The position numbers and the translations under genes were made by a program. Below, piece after piece: positions 55,077 to 62,305 of a stretch of DNA of 64,000 nt (position 1 is the stretch's first letter; every line of letters starts with the position of its first letter). The notes beneath the pieces are model-generated. The model saw only the letters and a program-made list of their open reading frames with translations. It made no database searches and was not told the origin of the DNA. This stretch comes from an uncultured Spirochaetaceae bacterium (GTDB lineage Bacteria > Spirochaetota > Spirochaetia > Sphaerochaetales > Sphaerochaetaceae), in NCBI GenBank assembly GCA_944389105.1, contig CALXLD010000022.1, positions 62,001 through 126,000 on the forward strand. The letters are read 5' to 3'.

Positions 55077-55455
55077 ATTTCCTCCTGCATTCACTGCAAA
55101 GCCCTTCAAAAACCGTGGAATCAAGTGCGACAAAACCTGATGTTTCCTCGACAAGGCTCTCAATCCTCTCCGTAGCTTCACAGCTGAGATGCTCCGTACG
55201 GCCGCACATACGGCATCTTATATGCATATGGCTTGCACAGCTATCTCCCTGATACTGGAAGATACTCTTCCTCCCATCTGTTCCCGTCTTCCTCAGGAAT
55301 TCTTCCTCGGAAAGCTGTGTCATTATCCTGTAGACAGTTGACTTAGGTACATAGGCAAGTGATGAGGCAACCTCATCGGGTGTAAAACCTCTCTCCTGAT
55401 TATCCAGGAAGAACTTCTCAATTGCATCCCTCTGCCTTGTATGGTATGAACTCAT
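55069..55455 (-). CDS. Fur family regulator, probable Zur
   Basis: The 128-aa repressor has a winged helix at residues 1-75 (FLDNQERGFTPDEVASSLAYVPKSTVYRIM) and a C-terminal dimer/metal domain with HMHIRC, CRMCGRTEHLSC and CSECRRK cysteines for structural zinc. The first gene of the znu operon, it is preceded by its own operator and promoter. The ATG has no Shine-Dalgarno. The operon context indicates zinc (Zur) rather than iron or peroxide. Confidence 0.9.
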   Translation of the reverse strand: MSSYHTRQRDAIEKFFLDNQERGFTPDEVASSLAYVPKSTVYRIMTQLSEEEFLRKTGTDGRKSIFQYQGDSCASHMHIRCRMCGRTEHLSCEATERIESLVEETSGFVALDSTVFEGLCSECRRKYE

Positions 55456-55461
55456 GGAAAC

Positions 55462-55476
55462 TGAGAATAATTCTCA
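55462..55476. promoter_or_regulatory. Fur/Zur-type operator (7-1-7 inverted repeat)
   Basis: TGAGAATAATTCTCA, a perfect 7-1-7 palindrome of the Fur-family type (compare TGATAATNATTATCA), covers the -10 of the zur promoter, so binding would block RNA polymerase. It gives direct autoregulation of the whole zinc operon. Confidence 0.8.
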
Positions 55477-55492
55477 ATTTCATTAACGTCAA
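55464..55492 (-). promoter_or_regulatory. Promoter of zur-znu operon, near-leaderless
   Basis: Minus strand TTGACG (55492-55487), 17 bp, TATTCT (55469-55464), then 8 nt to the ATG at 55455. Predicted leader is 0-2 nt. Confidence 0.6.
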
Positions 55493-55539
55493 GCACTCTG
55501 CTAGAAGATGCAGATTTAAGTTACTACCAGCAATTCCTA

Positions 55540-55548
55540 TGCTAAAAT
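55540..55548 (+). promoter_or_regulatory. Extended -10 of the poly-C lipoprotein gene
   Basis: TGCTAAAAT, extended -10, 22 nt before the ATG at 55571, with GGAGG as Shine-Dalgarno between. The same nonamer recurs at 62277. The -35 is weak. Confidence 0.5.
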
Positions 55549-55570
55549 CAAATCAGCAAATGGAGGATTT

Positions 55571-56777
55571 ATGAAAAACAAAATACCCCCCCATCACAAA
55601 ATATCTTATTTTCTTAGCTCTGATTCCTATACTGCTCATCGCATGTAACAACGGAAACTCACTTAATCCGATAATCTGGGCAGAATACTTCAACTCGAAT
55701 CGTGCAATATCCATTACAGGGCCGGAAGTTATCGATGTAAAAGCCGGAGAAACACCCACGGATACATATACGATAACCTATCGAAACGGAAACTCTGCTG
55801 AACTTTCCGCAGAAGAGGTCTTTGCAGACCTTGATACAAACAAATCCGGAGTTCAGAACATAAAGATAAGCCGAGATGGAGCTTCACTGGATGTCACTGT
55901 ATTTGTTTATGATTTCGGGCAGAAAGAAATAACTACAGAAATGGCCAAGCGCATTACTGAGGAGCTAACAAGCGGCAATCCAGATCCTACAGCTCTGAAA
56001 TTCGTGCAGGGATACAACATTCTCATCGAACAGGAAGGATTGAATGAAGGACCGGTGTATATACAGGATGAACAAACTGTAAATATTCCCGGAAATGGTC
56101 CAGTTACCTTCACTCCTGTATGGGGCAACAATCTCTTCCGGGGTCCTGCAGATTTCAGATTACTGAAACTTGCAGGGGAAGAAGGCAATCCGGTAGATTC
56201 AATATTTGCTATTGAAGCCAATAACATCATTGTTGAATACATCAACGGAGAGCTCTCAGGACTGAATAGTTCTGTTTCAAACAATGTCATCAACGGTATA
56301 AAGATAACAGGAACTGATGTTATCCTGCGTGATGCTGAACTGTATTTATCCTCATCTATCACGCCGCCTGAAAACAGGACACTTGTTGCACTGAATATTG
56401 ATGCAGAAGGCGTACTGATTGAGGACGTTGGGCTTCATGGCTTTGAAACTGGTGTCCTCATTTCTGAAAACGCCTCCGGTACCATAAAGAATGTGGATTT
56501 CAGCGGCCCGTGTATCATCAACACAGAGAATAAACTGCCAGAAATCAATCTTACCGGATGTACAGCCACAATGTATGATGGAGCAACTGCCGATGTAGTC
56601 ATCAGATGCCCAGAAGGTTTGAAAACAGATGCTGAGAACTGGATCTCTTCTCAGCAGGTAGCAAATCCCGGTCTTATATTCGGAATTGAAATACTGCAGG
56701 ACGTCGATATCGGAGGTGCTGAAATAGAGGATTGGGAAGAAGTCATTATCGATGGAGGCGAAGTCACAATGGACTGA
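55571..56777 (+). CDS. Beta-helix lipoprotein, out of frame by one base at a poly-C tract
   Basis: ATG 55571 follows GGAGG at ideal distance but after a run of seven C reads out of frame and stops at 55646 (25 aa). With six C (or nine) it becomes a 401-aa lipoprotein: MKNKIPPITK, core ending ILLIAC, then NNGNS. I translated the shifted frame codon by codon to 55941 and found no stop; it then runs to 56777. The mature part is asparagine-rich and beta-rich, with repeats like VLIEDVGLHGFETGVLIS that suggest a right-handed beta-helix. It is read here as phase-OFF rather than decayed. Without the shift only an N-truncated 278-aa piece from 55941 could be made. Confidence 0.75.
55586..55592 (+). 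repeat. Poly-C tract (C7) near lipoprotein start
   Basis: Seven consecutive C, 15 nt after the ATG, exactly where the frame breaks. Loss of one C restores a complete lipoprotein gene. Confidence 0.9.
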
Positions 56778-56790
56778 AAACCAGCAGAAG

Positions 56791-56820
56791 AACCCATCAC
56801 TTCTTCCAAGGTGGTGGGTT
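56791..56820. terminator. Hairpin after the poly-C lipoprotein
   Basis: AACCCATCAC, 10-nt loop, GTGGTGGGTT (one G:T pair) between the convergent lipoprotein and GDPD genes. No T-run follows. Confidence 0.55.
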
Positions 56821-56843
56821 CATCCAGTTATCTTCTATAGTTT

Positions 56844-57572
56844 TCAGGCATTTCTGCCAAGAACGGATTTAGCTTTCTCCACCTCATTGGTTATCAGGCC
56901 ATCGATACCCCATTCGATGCATTTCCTCATTTCCGTTTCTTCGTTTACAGTCCATACATTAATGCGCCGTGCATTGCCCTGGAGCTCCTTGACTGCGCTA
57001 TCATCAAGAATACGATACGATGGATGATAGCACTCAATCCCCATATCCTTCATTTCATAACCGATGTTATAAAGCTTCATTCCATCAAAAAGAAGCGCTA
57101 TCGGGAACTGAGGGGCTATCGATCTGATCTTAAGGACGGAAAGCCAGTTGAATGAGGAAAAGAGGATTCTATCCTCACATCCGAAGCGTCTTATAAGCTC
57201 CAGTGTCTTCTCCTCTATTCCTGGGTAATAGACAGGTGCTGTCTTAAGCTCAATGTTCGTATAGAGCCCCGTGTCTTTTATCATTGAAAGGTACTCTTCT
57301 AACGAAGGAATCGGAGTGAAGCCGAAACTATCATCTTTTGTCTTTCCAGCATTTATCTGCTCCAGCTCTGAACGGGTGTAATCGGATACAAGCCCTTCTT
57401 TTCCTGTTGTTCGGCCAAGAGCCTCATCATGGATGATCATCACCTCGCCATCCTTTGAAAGGTGAACATCGAGTTCAATCGCATCGGCACCAGACTCAAC
57501 AGCCTTTCTGAAGCTGAGCATCGTATTTTCAGGGAATTTCCCGCTATATCCTCTATGTGCAATAATGTCCAT
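56844..57572 (-). CDS. Glycerophosphodiester phosphodiesterase
   Basis: The 242-aa cytoplasmic TIM-barrel enzyme releases glycerol 3-phosphate from phospholipid head groups. Catalytic motifs are AHRGYSGKFPENT (residue 5 on) and ELDVHLSKDGEVMIIHDE (about residues 38-55). There is no signal peptide. A GGAGG lies 14 nt before the ATG, rather far. Confidence 0.92.
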   Translation of the reverse strand: MDIIAHRGYSGKFPENTMLSFRKAVESGADAIELDVHLSKDGEVMIIHDEALGRTTGKEGLVSDYTRSELEQINAGKTKDDSFGFTPIPSLEEYLSMIKDTGLYTNIELKTAPVYYPGIEEKTLELIRRFGCEDRILFSSFNWLSVLKIRSIAPQFPIALLFDGMKLYNIGYEMKDMGIECYHPSYRILDDSAVKELQGNARRINVWTVNEETEMRKCIEWGIDGLITNEVEKAKSVLGRNA

Positions 57573-57675
57573 ATCTATGGAATAAACCTCCGGCCTCCGA
57601 ATTGCAAGTGATGGGGAACCGTCATATGCAACATAGGCAATGTCTGCTCTGCTGATGAAAACATCTTCTCTTCAT

Positions 57676-57704
57676 TTGACAACTTTCCATCCCCTTGCGA
57701 TATT
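57676..57704 (+). promoter_or_regulatory. Promoter of zinc-ribbon gene, leaderless geometry
   Basis: TTGACA (57676-57681), 17 bp, GATATT (57699-57704), 6 nt, ATG at 57711. The -35 is a perfect consensus, +1 is the A of the ATG, and no Shine-Dalgarno is present. Confidence 0.7.
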
Positions 57705-57710
57705 CATTTT

Positions 57711-58118
57711 ATGGGAAATGGACTTTTTTCGGGACGAAACGGTTCCGATGCGTTATCTGTATTTCTTACAGCAGCGGCACTGGTGCTTGCAGTTGCTGCC
57801 TCTGTAATAACCACGGAGATTGCAAGATACATAGTCTCCGCTGTCGCAATAGTCCTTGTTGTGATTGCCGCAGCGAGAATGCTGAGCACAAATGTCGGCA
57901 GAAGACGAGCTGAAAATGAGAAATTCCTTGCTTTTTTCAGGGCATTCAGAAAAGATCCCCAGAAAAAGGCTGAGAAGGCACGAAGGAAAGAGGACAGGAA
58001 AACCCATGCCTACTTTAAGTGTCCGGAGTGCAAGAAGGAGCTCAGAGTCCCCAGAGGCAAGGGAAAGATAAAGATAACATGTCCTCATTGCGGGCATCAG
58101 TTTATAAAGAAGACCTGA
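57711..58118 (+). CDS. Membrane protein with C-terminal zinc ribbon
   Basis: The 135-aa protein has two membrane segments (about residues 14-56), a basic linker (KKAEKARRKEDRK) and a C-terminal zinc ribbon CPEC...CPHC (about 103-128). I do not recognise a named family. The ribbon would face the cytoplasm if both segments cross. It is the first gene of a three-gene module with DUF5685-like and J-domain proteins, one base separating it from the next start. Confidence 0.8.
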   Translation: MGNGLFSGRNGSDALSVFLTAAALVLAVAASVITTEIARYIVSAVAIVLVVIAAARMLSTNVGRRRAENEKFLAFFRAFRKDPQKKAEKARRKEDRKTHAYFKCPECKKELRVPRGKGKIKITCPHCGHQFIKKT

Positions 58119-58119
58119 T

Positions 58120-58917
58120 ATGTTTGGTTATGTTCTGGCAAATGCCTCCTCGCTATCAAAAGAGGAAAAAGAAGTATACAAGGCACATTACTGCGGACTT
58201 TGCAGAGTTCTAAGGGAGCGCTATGGGCAGAAAGCAATCATGGCACTCTCCTACGATATGGTATTCCTGGAAATGGTCCTTTCAGATCTGACTGATTCAG
58301 AAGAAACGAGAGGAAAGGAAAGATGCATTCCCCATCCCGTCAAGGAACATGAATATGTGACAACAGCGTTTTCCCAATATGCTGCTGATATGCAGATGCT
58401 TCTGGGATACTACTCGCTTCTTGATAAAGTCAAGGATGAAGGAAAGGGAAAAAGCGAAGAGAAGAAAATGCGATCAATCCTCCCGGATCTTGAAAGGAAA
58501 TATCCGAGGATATCTGAAGCGATAAAAACAGGGCTTTGCGAAATCGAAGAGAATGAAAAGAAGAATTCAGATGATGCTGAAGGAATGGCACTCCTTTTTG
58601 GAACAATACTTGGAGAAGTATTTGTCTATGATGAGAAATCATTCTTCAGAGACGACCTAAGAAGCCTTGGATGTGCTCTGGGACGCTTTATATACCTCCT
58701 TGATGCCTGGTGTGACAGGAAAAAGGATGAGAAGGAAGGAGCATACAACCCGCTTCCCGCTGACATAAATGAAAGCAGCATGAAGGAGATGCTTCTGGAT
58801 GCGGCAGCAGCCGCTTCTGCAGCCTTTGAAAGACTGCCTCTTGACCAGCATATTTTCATTCTGAGGAATATCCTTTACAGTGGAATCTGGTCGAAATTCA
58901 AGGAAGAGAAGAAATGA
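58120..58917 (+). CDS. DUF5685-like protein
   Basis: The 265-aa, all-helical, cytoplasmic protein has an N terminus MFGYVLAN...KAHYCGLCRVL, with a CxxC, and a further conserved cysteine in KERCIPHP, resembling DUF5685. The fold is probably a helical bundle; DLRSLGCALGRFIYLLDAWCD resembles helices of isoprenoid-synthase-like bundles, but the Asp-rich motif is not convincing. The function is unknown. It starts 1 bp after the upstream stop without a strong Shine-Dalgarno, suggesting coupling, and overlaps the J-domain gene by 4 bp. Confidence 0.8.
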   Translation: MFGYVLANASSLSKEEKEVYKAHYCGLCRVLRERYGQKAIMALSYDMVFLEMVLSDLTDSEETRGKERCIPHPVKEHEYVTTAFSQYAADMQMLLGYYSLLDKVKDEGKGKSEEKKMRSILPDLERKYPRISEAIKTGLCEIEENEKKNSDDAEGMALLFGTILGEVFVYDEKSFFRDDLRSLGCALGRFIYLLDAWCDRKKDEKEGAYNPLPADINESSMKEMLLDAAAAASAAFERLPLDQHIFILRNILYSGIWSKFKEEKK

Positions 58918-59504
58918 GCGATCCATATAGTGTTCTGGGGCTAAGCCCTAATGCCTCCGATGAAGAGGTAAAGAAAGCATATAAGACACTTGCGAAGAAG
59001 TATCACCCGGATGTTGCTGGAAACAGTCCCGAAGCAGCAAGGAAAATGCAGGAAATCAATGCAGCTTATGACCAGATCATAAATCATAAGGAAAGCTACT
59101 CCTCCTCTTCATCATCCTCCAGCTATGGCTACGGATATGGAGGATACAGATCCGCTGAACAGGAAGAACCGATAGAGCTGAGGGCAGCGGTTGCATATAT
59201 AAATGCAAGACGATTCGTTGAAGCGCTCAATGCACTTGGAATGATTCCACAGGAAAGAAGATCCGGCAGATGGTACTATCTTTCTGCATATGCAAAAGCC
59301 CACACTGGAGACAGCGTGGGTGCGATGAGGGATATAGAAATAGCTATACAGAAGGAACCTGGAAATGTTTCGTATCTTGCTTTCAGGGACAGGCTTACCG
59401 GACGGAGATCTGCCTACGAAGACTATTCAAGGTCATTCGGAGGAATCAGTACAGGATTCTTCCCATGCTGCTTCCCCTTCTTCCCCTGCTGCTGCATCAT
59501 CTAG
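58914..59504 (+). CDS. J-domain protein with cysteine-rich hydrophobic tail
   Basis: The 196-aa protein has an N-terminal J domain with the HPD motif (KKYHPDVAG, about residue 31) that stimulates DnaK. A serine/glycine/tyrosine linker and a TPR-like helical pair (about 85-155) follow. The C terminus is FFPCCFPFFPCCCII, five cysteines among hydrophobic residues, an unusual tail that might anchor to membrane or bind metal. There is no DnaJ zinc-finger domain. The start overlaps the upstream stop and the 3' end overlaps the TetR gene by 8 bp. Confidence 0.88.
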   Translation: MSDPYSVLGLSPNASDEEVKKAYKTLAKKYHPDVAGNSPEAARKMQEINAAYDQIINHKESYSSSSSSSSYGYGYGGYRSAEQEEPIELRAAVAYINARRFVEALNALGMIPQERRSGRWYYLSAYAKAHTGDSVGAMRDIEIAIQKEPGNVSYLAFRDRLTGRRSAYEDYSRSFGGISTGFFPCCFPFFPCCCII

Positions 59505-60102
59505 CTTCTAGCAGATCGCGTACAGCTGAGCCGACCATCCTTGTGAGAAGATCCGGAAGCTCCTCGAGTGTCATAGGAAGCACCTCATTCAGGACATCAA
59601 TATAGATGTTCATGATTCCTGCTATGAGAAAATCAAACATACCGGAAATCCTGGTTCTCAGTTTTGCATCTGATGCATAGTGGTGAATCGCAGTAGATTC
59701 AAGGAGATAATCCATGATCCTGAATCTGTAATCCATTATTGAACTGCGGAAATTGTCAACGGAAAGAATGAGACGATAATACTCTCTATCTTTTGATACG
59801 AATGACGAAAGCGATTCAAAGAAAGGTCTTGGATTTGCAAGCAGCAAATCAGGGGAGAGCCCATCAAACGTCTCCTTCAGATCAGAAAATGCAAGCTCTT
59901 TCACAGAATCAAGCACTTCGCTTATATCACGGAAATGAGCATAGAAAGTACCACGGTTTATATCTGCAGTACGAACAATATCCGTAATCGTAATCTTCTC
60001 AAATGGCTTCTCACGCATCATGCTGATAAGCGCTTCTCGAATGAGGCGCTTGGATCTCAGCGAGCTCCGGTATTCAGCCTTCGTTCGTTTCTTTTCCTCC
60101 AT
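59497..60102 (-). CDS. TetR/AcrR family regulator
   Basis: The 201-aa repressor-type regulator has an N-terminal helix-turn-helix (residues about 17-60: ITITDIVRTADINRGTFYAHF) and an all-helical ligand domain with a C-terminal TetR_C-like segment. GGGGAGG lies 6 nt before the ATG. The ligand and target are unknown; the nearest divergent sequence is the HAD end, so it may act elsewhere. Confidence 0.88.
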   Translation of the reverse strand: MEEKKRTKAEYRSSLRSKRLIREALISMMREKPFEKITITDIVRTADINRGTFYAHFRDISEVLDSVKELAFSDLKETFDGLSPDLLLANPRPFFESLSSFVSKDREYYRLILSVDNFRSSIMDYRFRIMDYLLESTAIHHYASDAKLRTRISGMFDFLIAGIMNIYIDVLNEVLPMTLEELPDLLTRMVGSAVRDLLEAR

Positions 60103-60195
60103 TCTCTGCCTCCCCTATGTTTCTTTTAGTTTAGTATGGATTGTTACAGAATGAAAGAAAATTGTTCATTCGGGAGGCTGCTGGAATGAAAAAAC

Positions 60196-61005
60196 TCAGG
60201 CTTTCAGCACACTCAGAACATATTCTATGCCAGCCTTCAAGCCATCATGTTCTACTGAAGGAGCAACCCATGAGGCCACTCTTTTCAGCTCTTCGGAAGC
60301 ATTTCCCATTGCAATCCCGACCGCTGCATGCTCAACCATCTCTATATCATTGGCACCGTCTCCGAATGCCGCAGCTGTGGAGATATCCTCGCCAAGATAC
60401 TCTAGAACCCTGTCGATTCCTGTTGCTTTCGTAATACCGTTCATGACAATCTCTCCCATCATATCGGAAGGGAGCCCTACAGTATTGTCAACCACGGAAA
60501 ACCGGCCGCCAAGATCGGCTCTGACAGCATCAAGGGAATAGGAATCGGTGACATAAAGAAGCTTTGTGACTTCTGCTTCCTCCGGCACCGTATCGCTGAT
60601 GATTATCGAGGAAAGGGCAACTTCCCTGCCTGCATACTCAAGCATTTTCCCCTTCCAGAACTCAAGGGCTTCAGCAGAGACATAAGTGCCGTTTTCCGTC
60701 TGTACCAGCACTCTGAAATTCCGGCTTCTGCAATATGAAAGAAGAGAATCCCTCTCAGGCTTTGTCATCACCGCCTTATATATTCTCTTTCCATCAACCA
60801 CGACATCGGCGCCTGCAGAGAATACCCCGCCGTCAAAGCCTATCTCATAGACAGAAGCAGGAACCTCCGCAGGGCTTCTCCCTGTGGAAAGAAACGCCCT
60901 GTGCCCAAGTTTCCGGAGTTTTCTTATCGCTTCAACAGCGCTTTCCGGAGCGGGAAGCCCAAAAGGAAGAATCGTTCCATCGATATCAAAAAAGAAGCTT
61001 ATCAT
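60196..61005 (-). CDS. HAD superfamily hydrolase, Cof type
   Basis: The 269-aa cytoplasmic phosphatase has motif I FFDIDGTILPFG, motif II LSTGRSP and motif IV FGDGANDIEM; a C2 cap sits between. The substrate is probably a sugar phosphate. The ATG overlaps the ilvA stop (ATGA) and follows GGAGAAG, so the two are one operon. Confidence 0.9.
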   Translation of the reverse strand: MISFFFDIDGTILPFGLPAPESAVEAIRKLRKLGHRAFLSTGRSPAEVPASVYEIGFDGGVFSAGADVVVDGKRIYKAVMTKPERDSLLSYCRSRNFRVLVQTENGTYVSAEALEFWKGKMLEYAGREVALSSIIISDTVPEEAEVTKLLYVTDSYSLDAVRADLGGRFSVVDNTVGLPSDMMGEIVMNGITKATGIDRVLEYLGEDISTAAAFGDGANDIEMVEHAAVGIAMGNASEELKRVASWVAPSVEHDGLKAGIEYVLSVLKA

Positions 61006-62204
61006 TTATCTTCTCCGACAAACTGGAAACCAGCAGCCGAAAGATTCTTCTTTATCTCATTGATATGATCGAAATTCCTTGTCTCCATCGATACACGGAG
61101 TGTGCAGTTATTGAGATATTTCTCGTTTCCGGTCTTATCATGATGGACTCCGATGACATTTGCCCCTGAGGCCGCTATTATCGAGGAAACCTCAACAAGC
61201 TGACCCGGCTTATCTATGAGTTCTACGGTTATATCAGCAAGTCTTCCTTCCTTGATAAGTGCTCTGTTTATGACACGTGAAAGAATGGTAACGTCAATAT
61301 TTCCACCGGAAACAAGACAGACCGTCTTGCCTTTCAGAGGTACTTTATGGAAAAGGGCAGCTGCAACGGAAACAGCACCAGCACCTTCCGAAACCAGCTT
61401 CTGATGCTCCATCAGGTCCAGAATAGCAACCGCTGTCTCATCATCGGAGACCGTGACGATATCATCGACATATTTCTCACATAACGAGTATGTAAGATCC
61501 CCAGGGCATTTTACAGCAATACCATCGGAAATCGTAGATACGGAAGCAAGTGCCTCCACCTTATGGTCATGAAGTGAATCAACCATTGAAGGAGCCCCAG
61601 AGGACTGAACACCATATACCTTCACACTGGGCTTGAGCATCTTGACGGTAAACGCAACACCCGCAATAAGTCCGCCGCCACCTACTGGAACAACTATCGC
61701 ATCAACATCATCCAGCTGCTGAAGGATTTCAAGGCCGATAGTACCCTGCCCTGCAATAACATCAGGATCGTTGAATGGATGGATCATCGTCCGCCCGGTT
61801 TCCTTCATGATCTCAAGTGCACGGTTGTATGCATCGTCATAAACGCCCTTCACGAGCTCAACCTCTGCTCCATATGCACGGGTTGCTTCGACCTTCGATA
61901 TAGGGGCGCCTTCTGGAATGCAGATGACAGCATCTATTCCCTGCTTTGAAGCTGCAAGAGCAACTCCCTGGGCATGGTTTCCAGCGGAGCAGGCAATTAC
62001 ACCCTTCTTTTTCTGCTCATCCGTAAGACGGGAGATTTTATAATATGCGCCTCGGACCTTGAAGGATCCTGTGGTCTGAAGATTCTCCGTCTTCAGATAG
62101 ACTTCATCGGACGGAAACATACGGGGAGCACGGATAAGATCCGTAACTCTTGCTACTTCCTTCAATGTAAAGGAAGCCTGGTACACAGTATCTAACGTCA
62201 GCAT
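61002..62204 (-). CDS. ilvA: Threonine ammonia-lyase with ACT domain
   Basis: The 400-aa PLP enzyme turns threonine into 2-oxobutanoate plus ammonia. PLP lysine K49 is in TTGSFKVRG, the phosphate loop is VPVGGGG and the C-terminal ACT-like domain runs from about 325 to 400. The size fits the single-ACT form. It is transcribed from a leaderless promoter overlapped by a large palindrome and followed by a HAD gene in operon. Confidence 0.93.
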   Translation of the reverse strand: MLTLDTVYQASFTLKEVARVTDLIRAPRMFPSDEVYLKTENLQTTGSFKVRGAYYKISRLTDEQKKKGVIACSAGNHAQGVALAASKQGIDAVICIPEGAPISKVEATRAYGAEVELVKGVYDDAYNRALEIMKETGRTMIHPFNDPDVIAGQGTIGLEILQQLDDVDAIVVPVGGGGLIAGVAFTVKMLKPSVKVYGVQSSGAPSMVDSLHDHKVEALASVSTISDGIAVKCPGDLTYSLCEKYVDDIVTVSDDETAVAILDLMEHQKLVSEGAGAVSVAAALFHKVPLKGKTVCLVSGGNIDVTILSRVINRALIKEGRLADITVELIDKPGQLVEVSSIIAASGANVIGVHHDKTGNEKYLNNCTLRVSMETRNFDHINEIKKNLSAAGFQFVGEDK

Positions 62205-62210
62205 GAATCA

Positions 62211-62239
62211 ATAATACGTTTTCCTATCTTTTGTGTCAC
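62211..62239 (-). promoter_or_regulatory. Promoter of ilvA, leaderless geometry
   Basis: Minus strand GTGACA (62239-62234), 17 bp, TATTAT (62216-62211), 6 nt, ATG at 62204. Both hexamers match consensus at five of six positions. No Shine-Dalgarno. Confidence 0.7.
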
Positions 62240-62250
62240 GATAGGAAAAC
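62218..62250. promoter_or_regulatory. Palindromic operator between ilvA and TetR gene
   Basis: GTTTTCCTATC-N11-GATAGGAAAAC, an 11-bp perfect inverted repeat with 11-nt spacing (half-sites two helical turns apart). It covers the spacer and -35 of the ilvA promoter. The likely ligand is the adjacent TetR-type regulator; it could also form an RNA hairpin if read through. Confidence 0.65.
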
Positions 62251-62276
62251 AATTTCCCGCAAATATATAAGCCCCA

Positions 62277-62285
62277 TGCTAAAAT
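62277..62285 (+). promoter_or_regulatory. Extended -10 of the TetR gene
   Basis: TGCTAAAAT, 20 nt before the ATG at 62306, with AAGGGG between; identical to the element at 55540. Confidence 0.5.
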
Positions 62286-62305
62286 TGATAAAAAAGGGGA
62301 TTACG

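Noticed and set aside
55941-56777. A 278-aa protein starting at an internal ATG as the true gene
   Set aside because: It has no Shine-Dalgarno or signal peptide, and the frame continues upstream without stop to a perfect lipoprotein signal once the C7 tract is corrected.
56830-57572. Leaderless promoter for the GDPD gene (TTGCAA-N17-TATTCC-N6-ATG)
   Set aside because: The spacing is right but the -10 matches consensus at only three positions and a GGAGG is nearby, so it was not counted.
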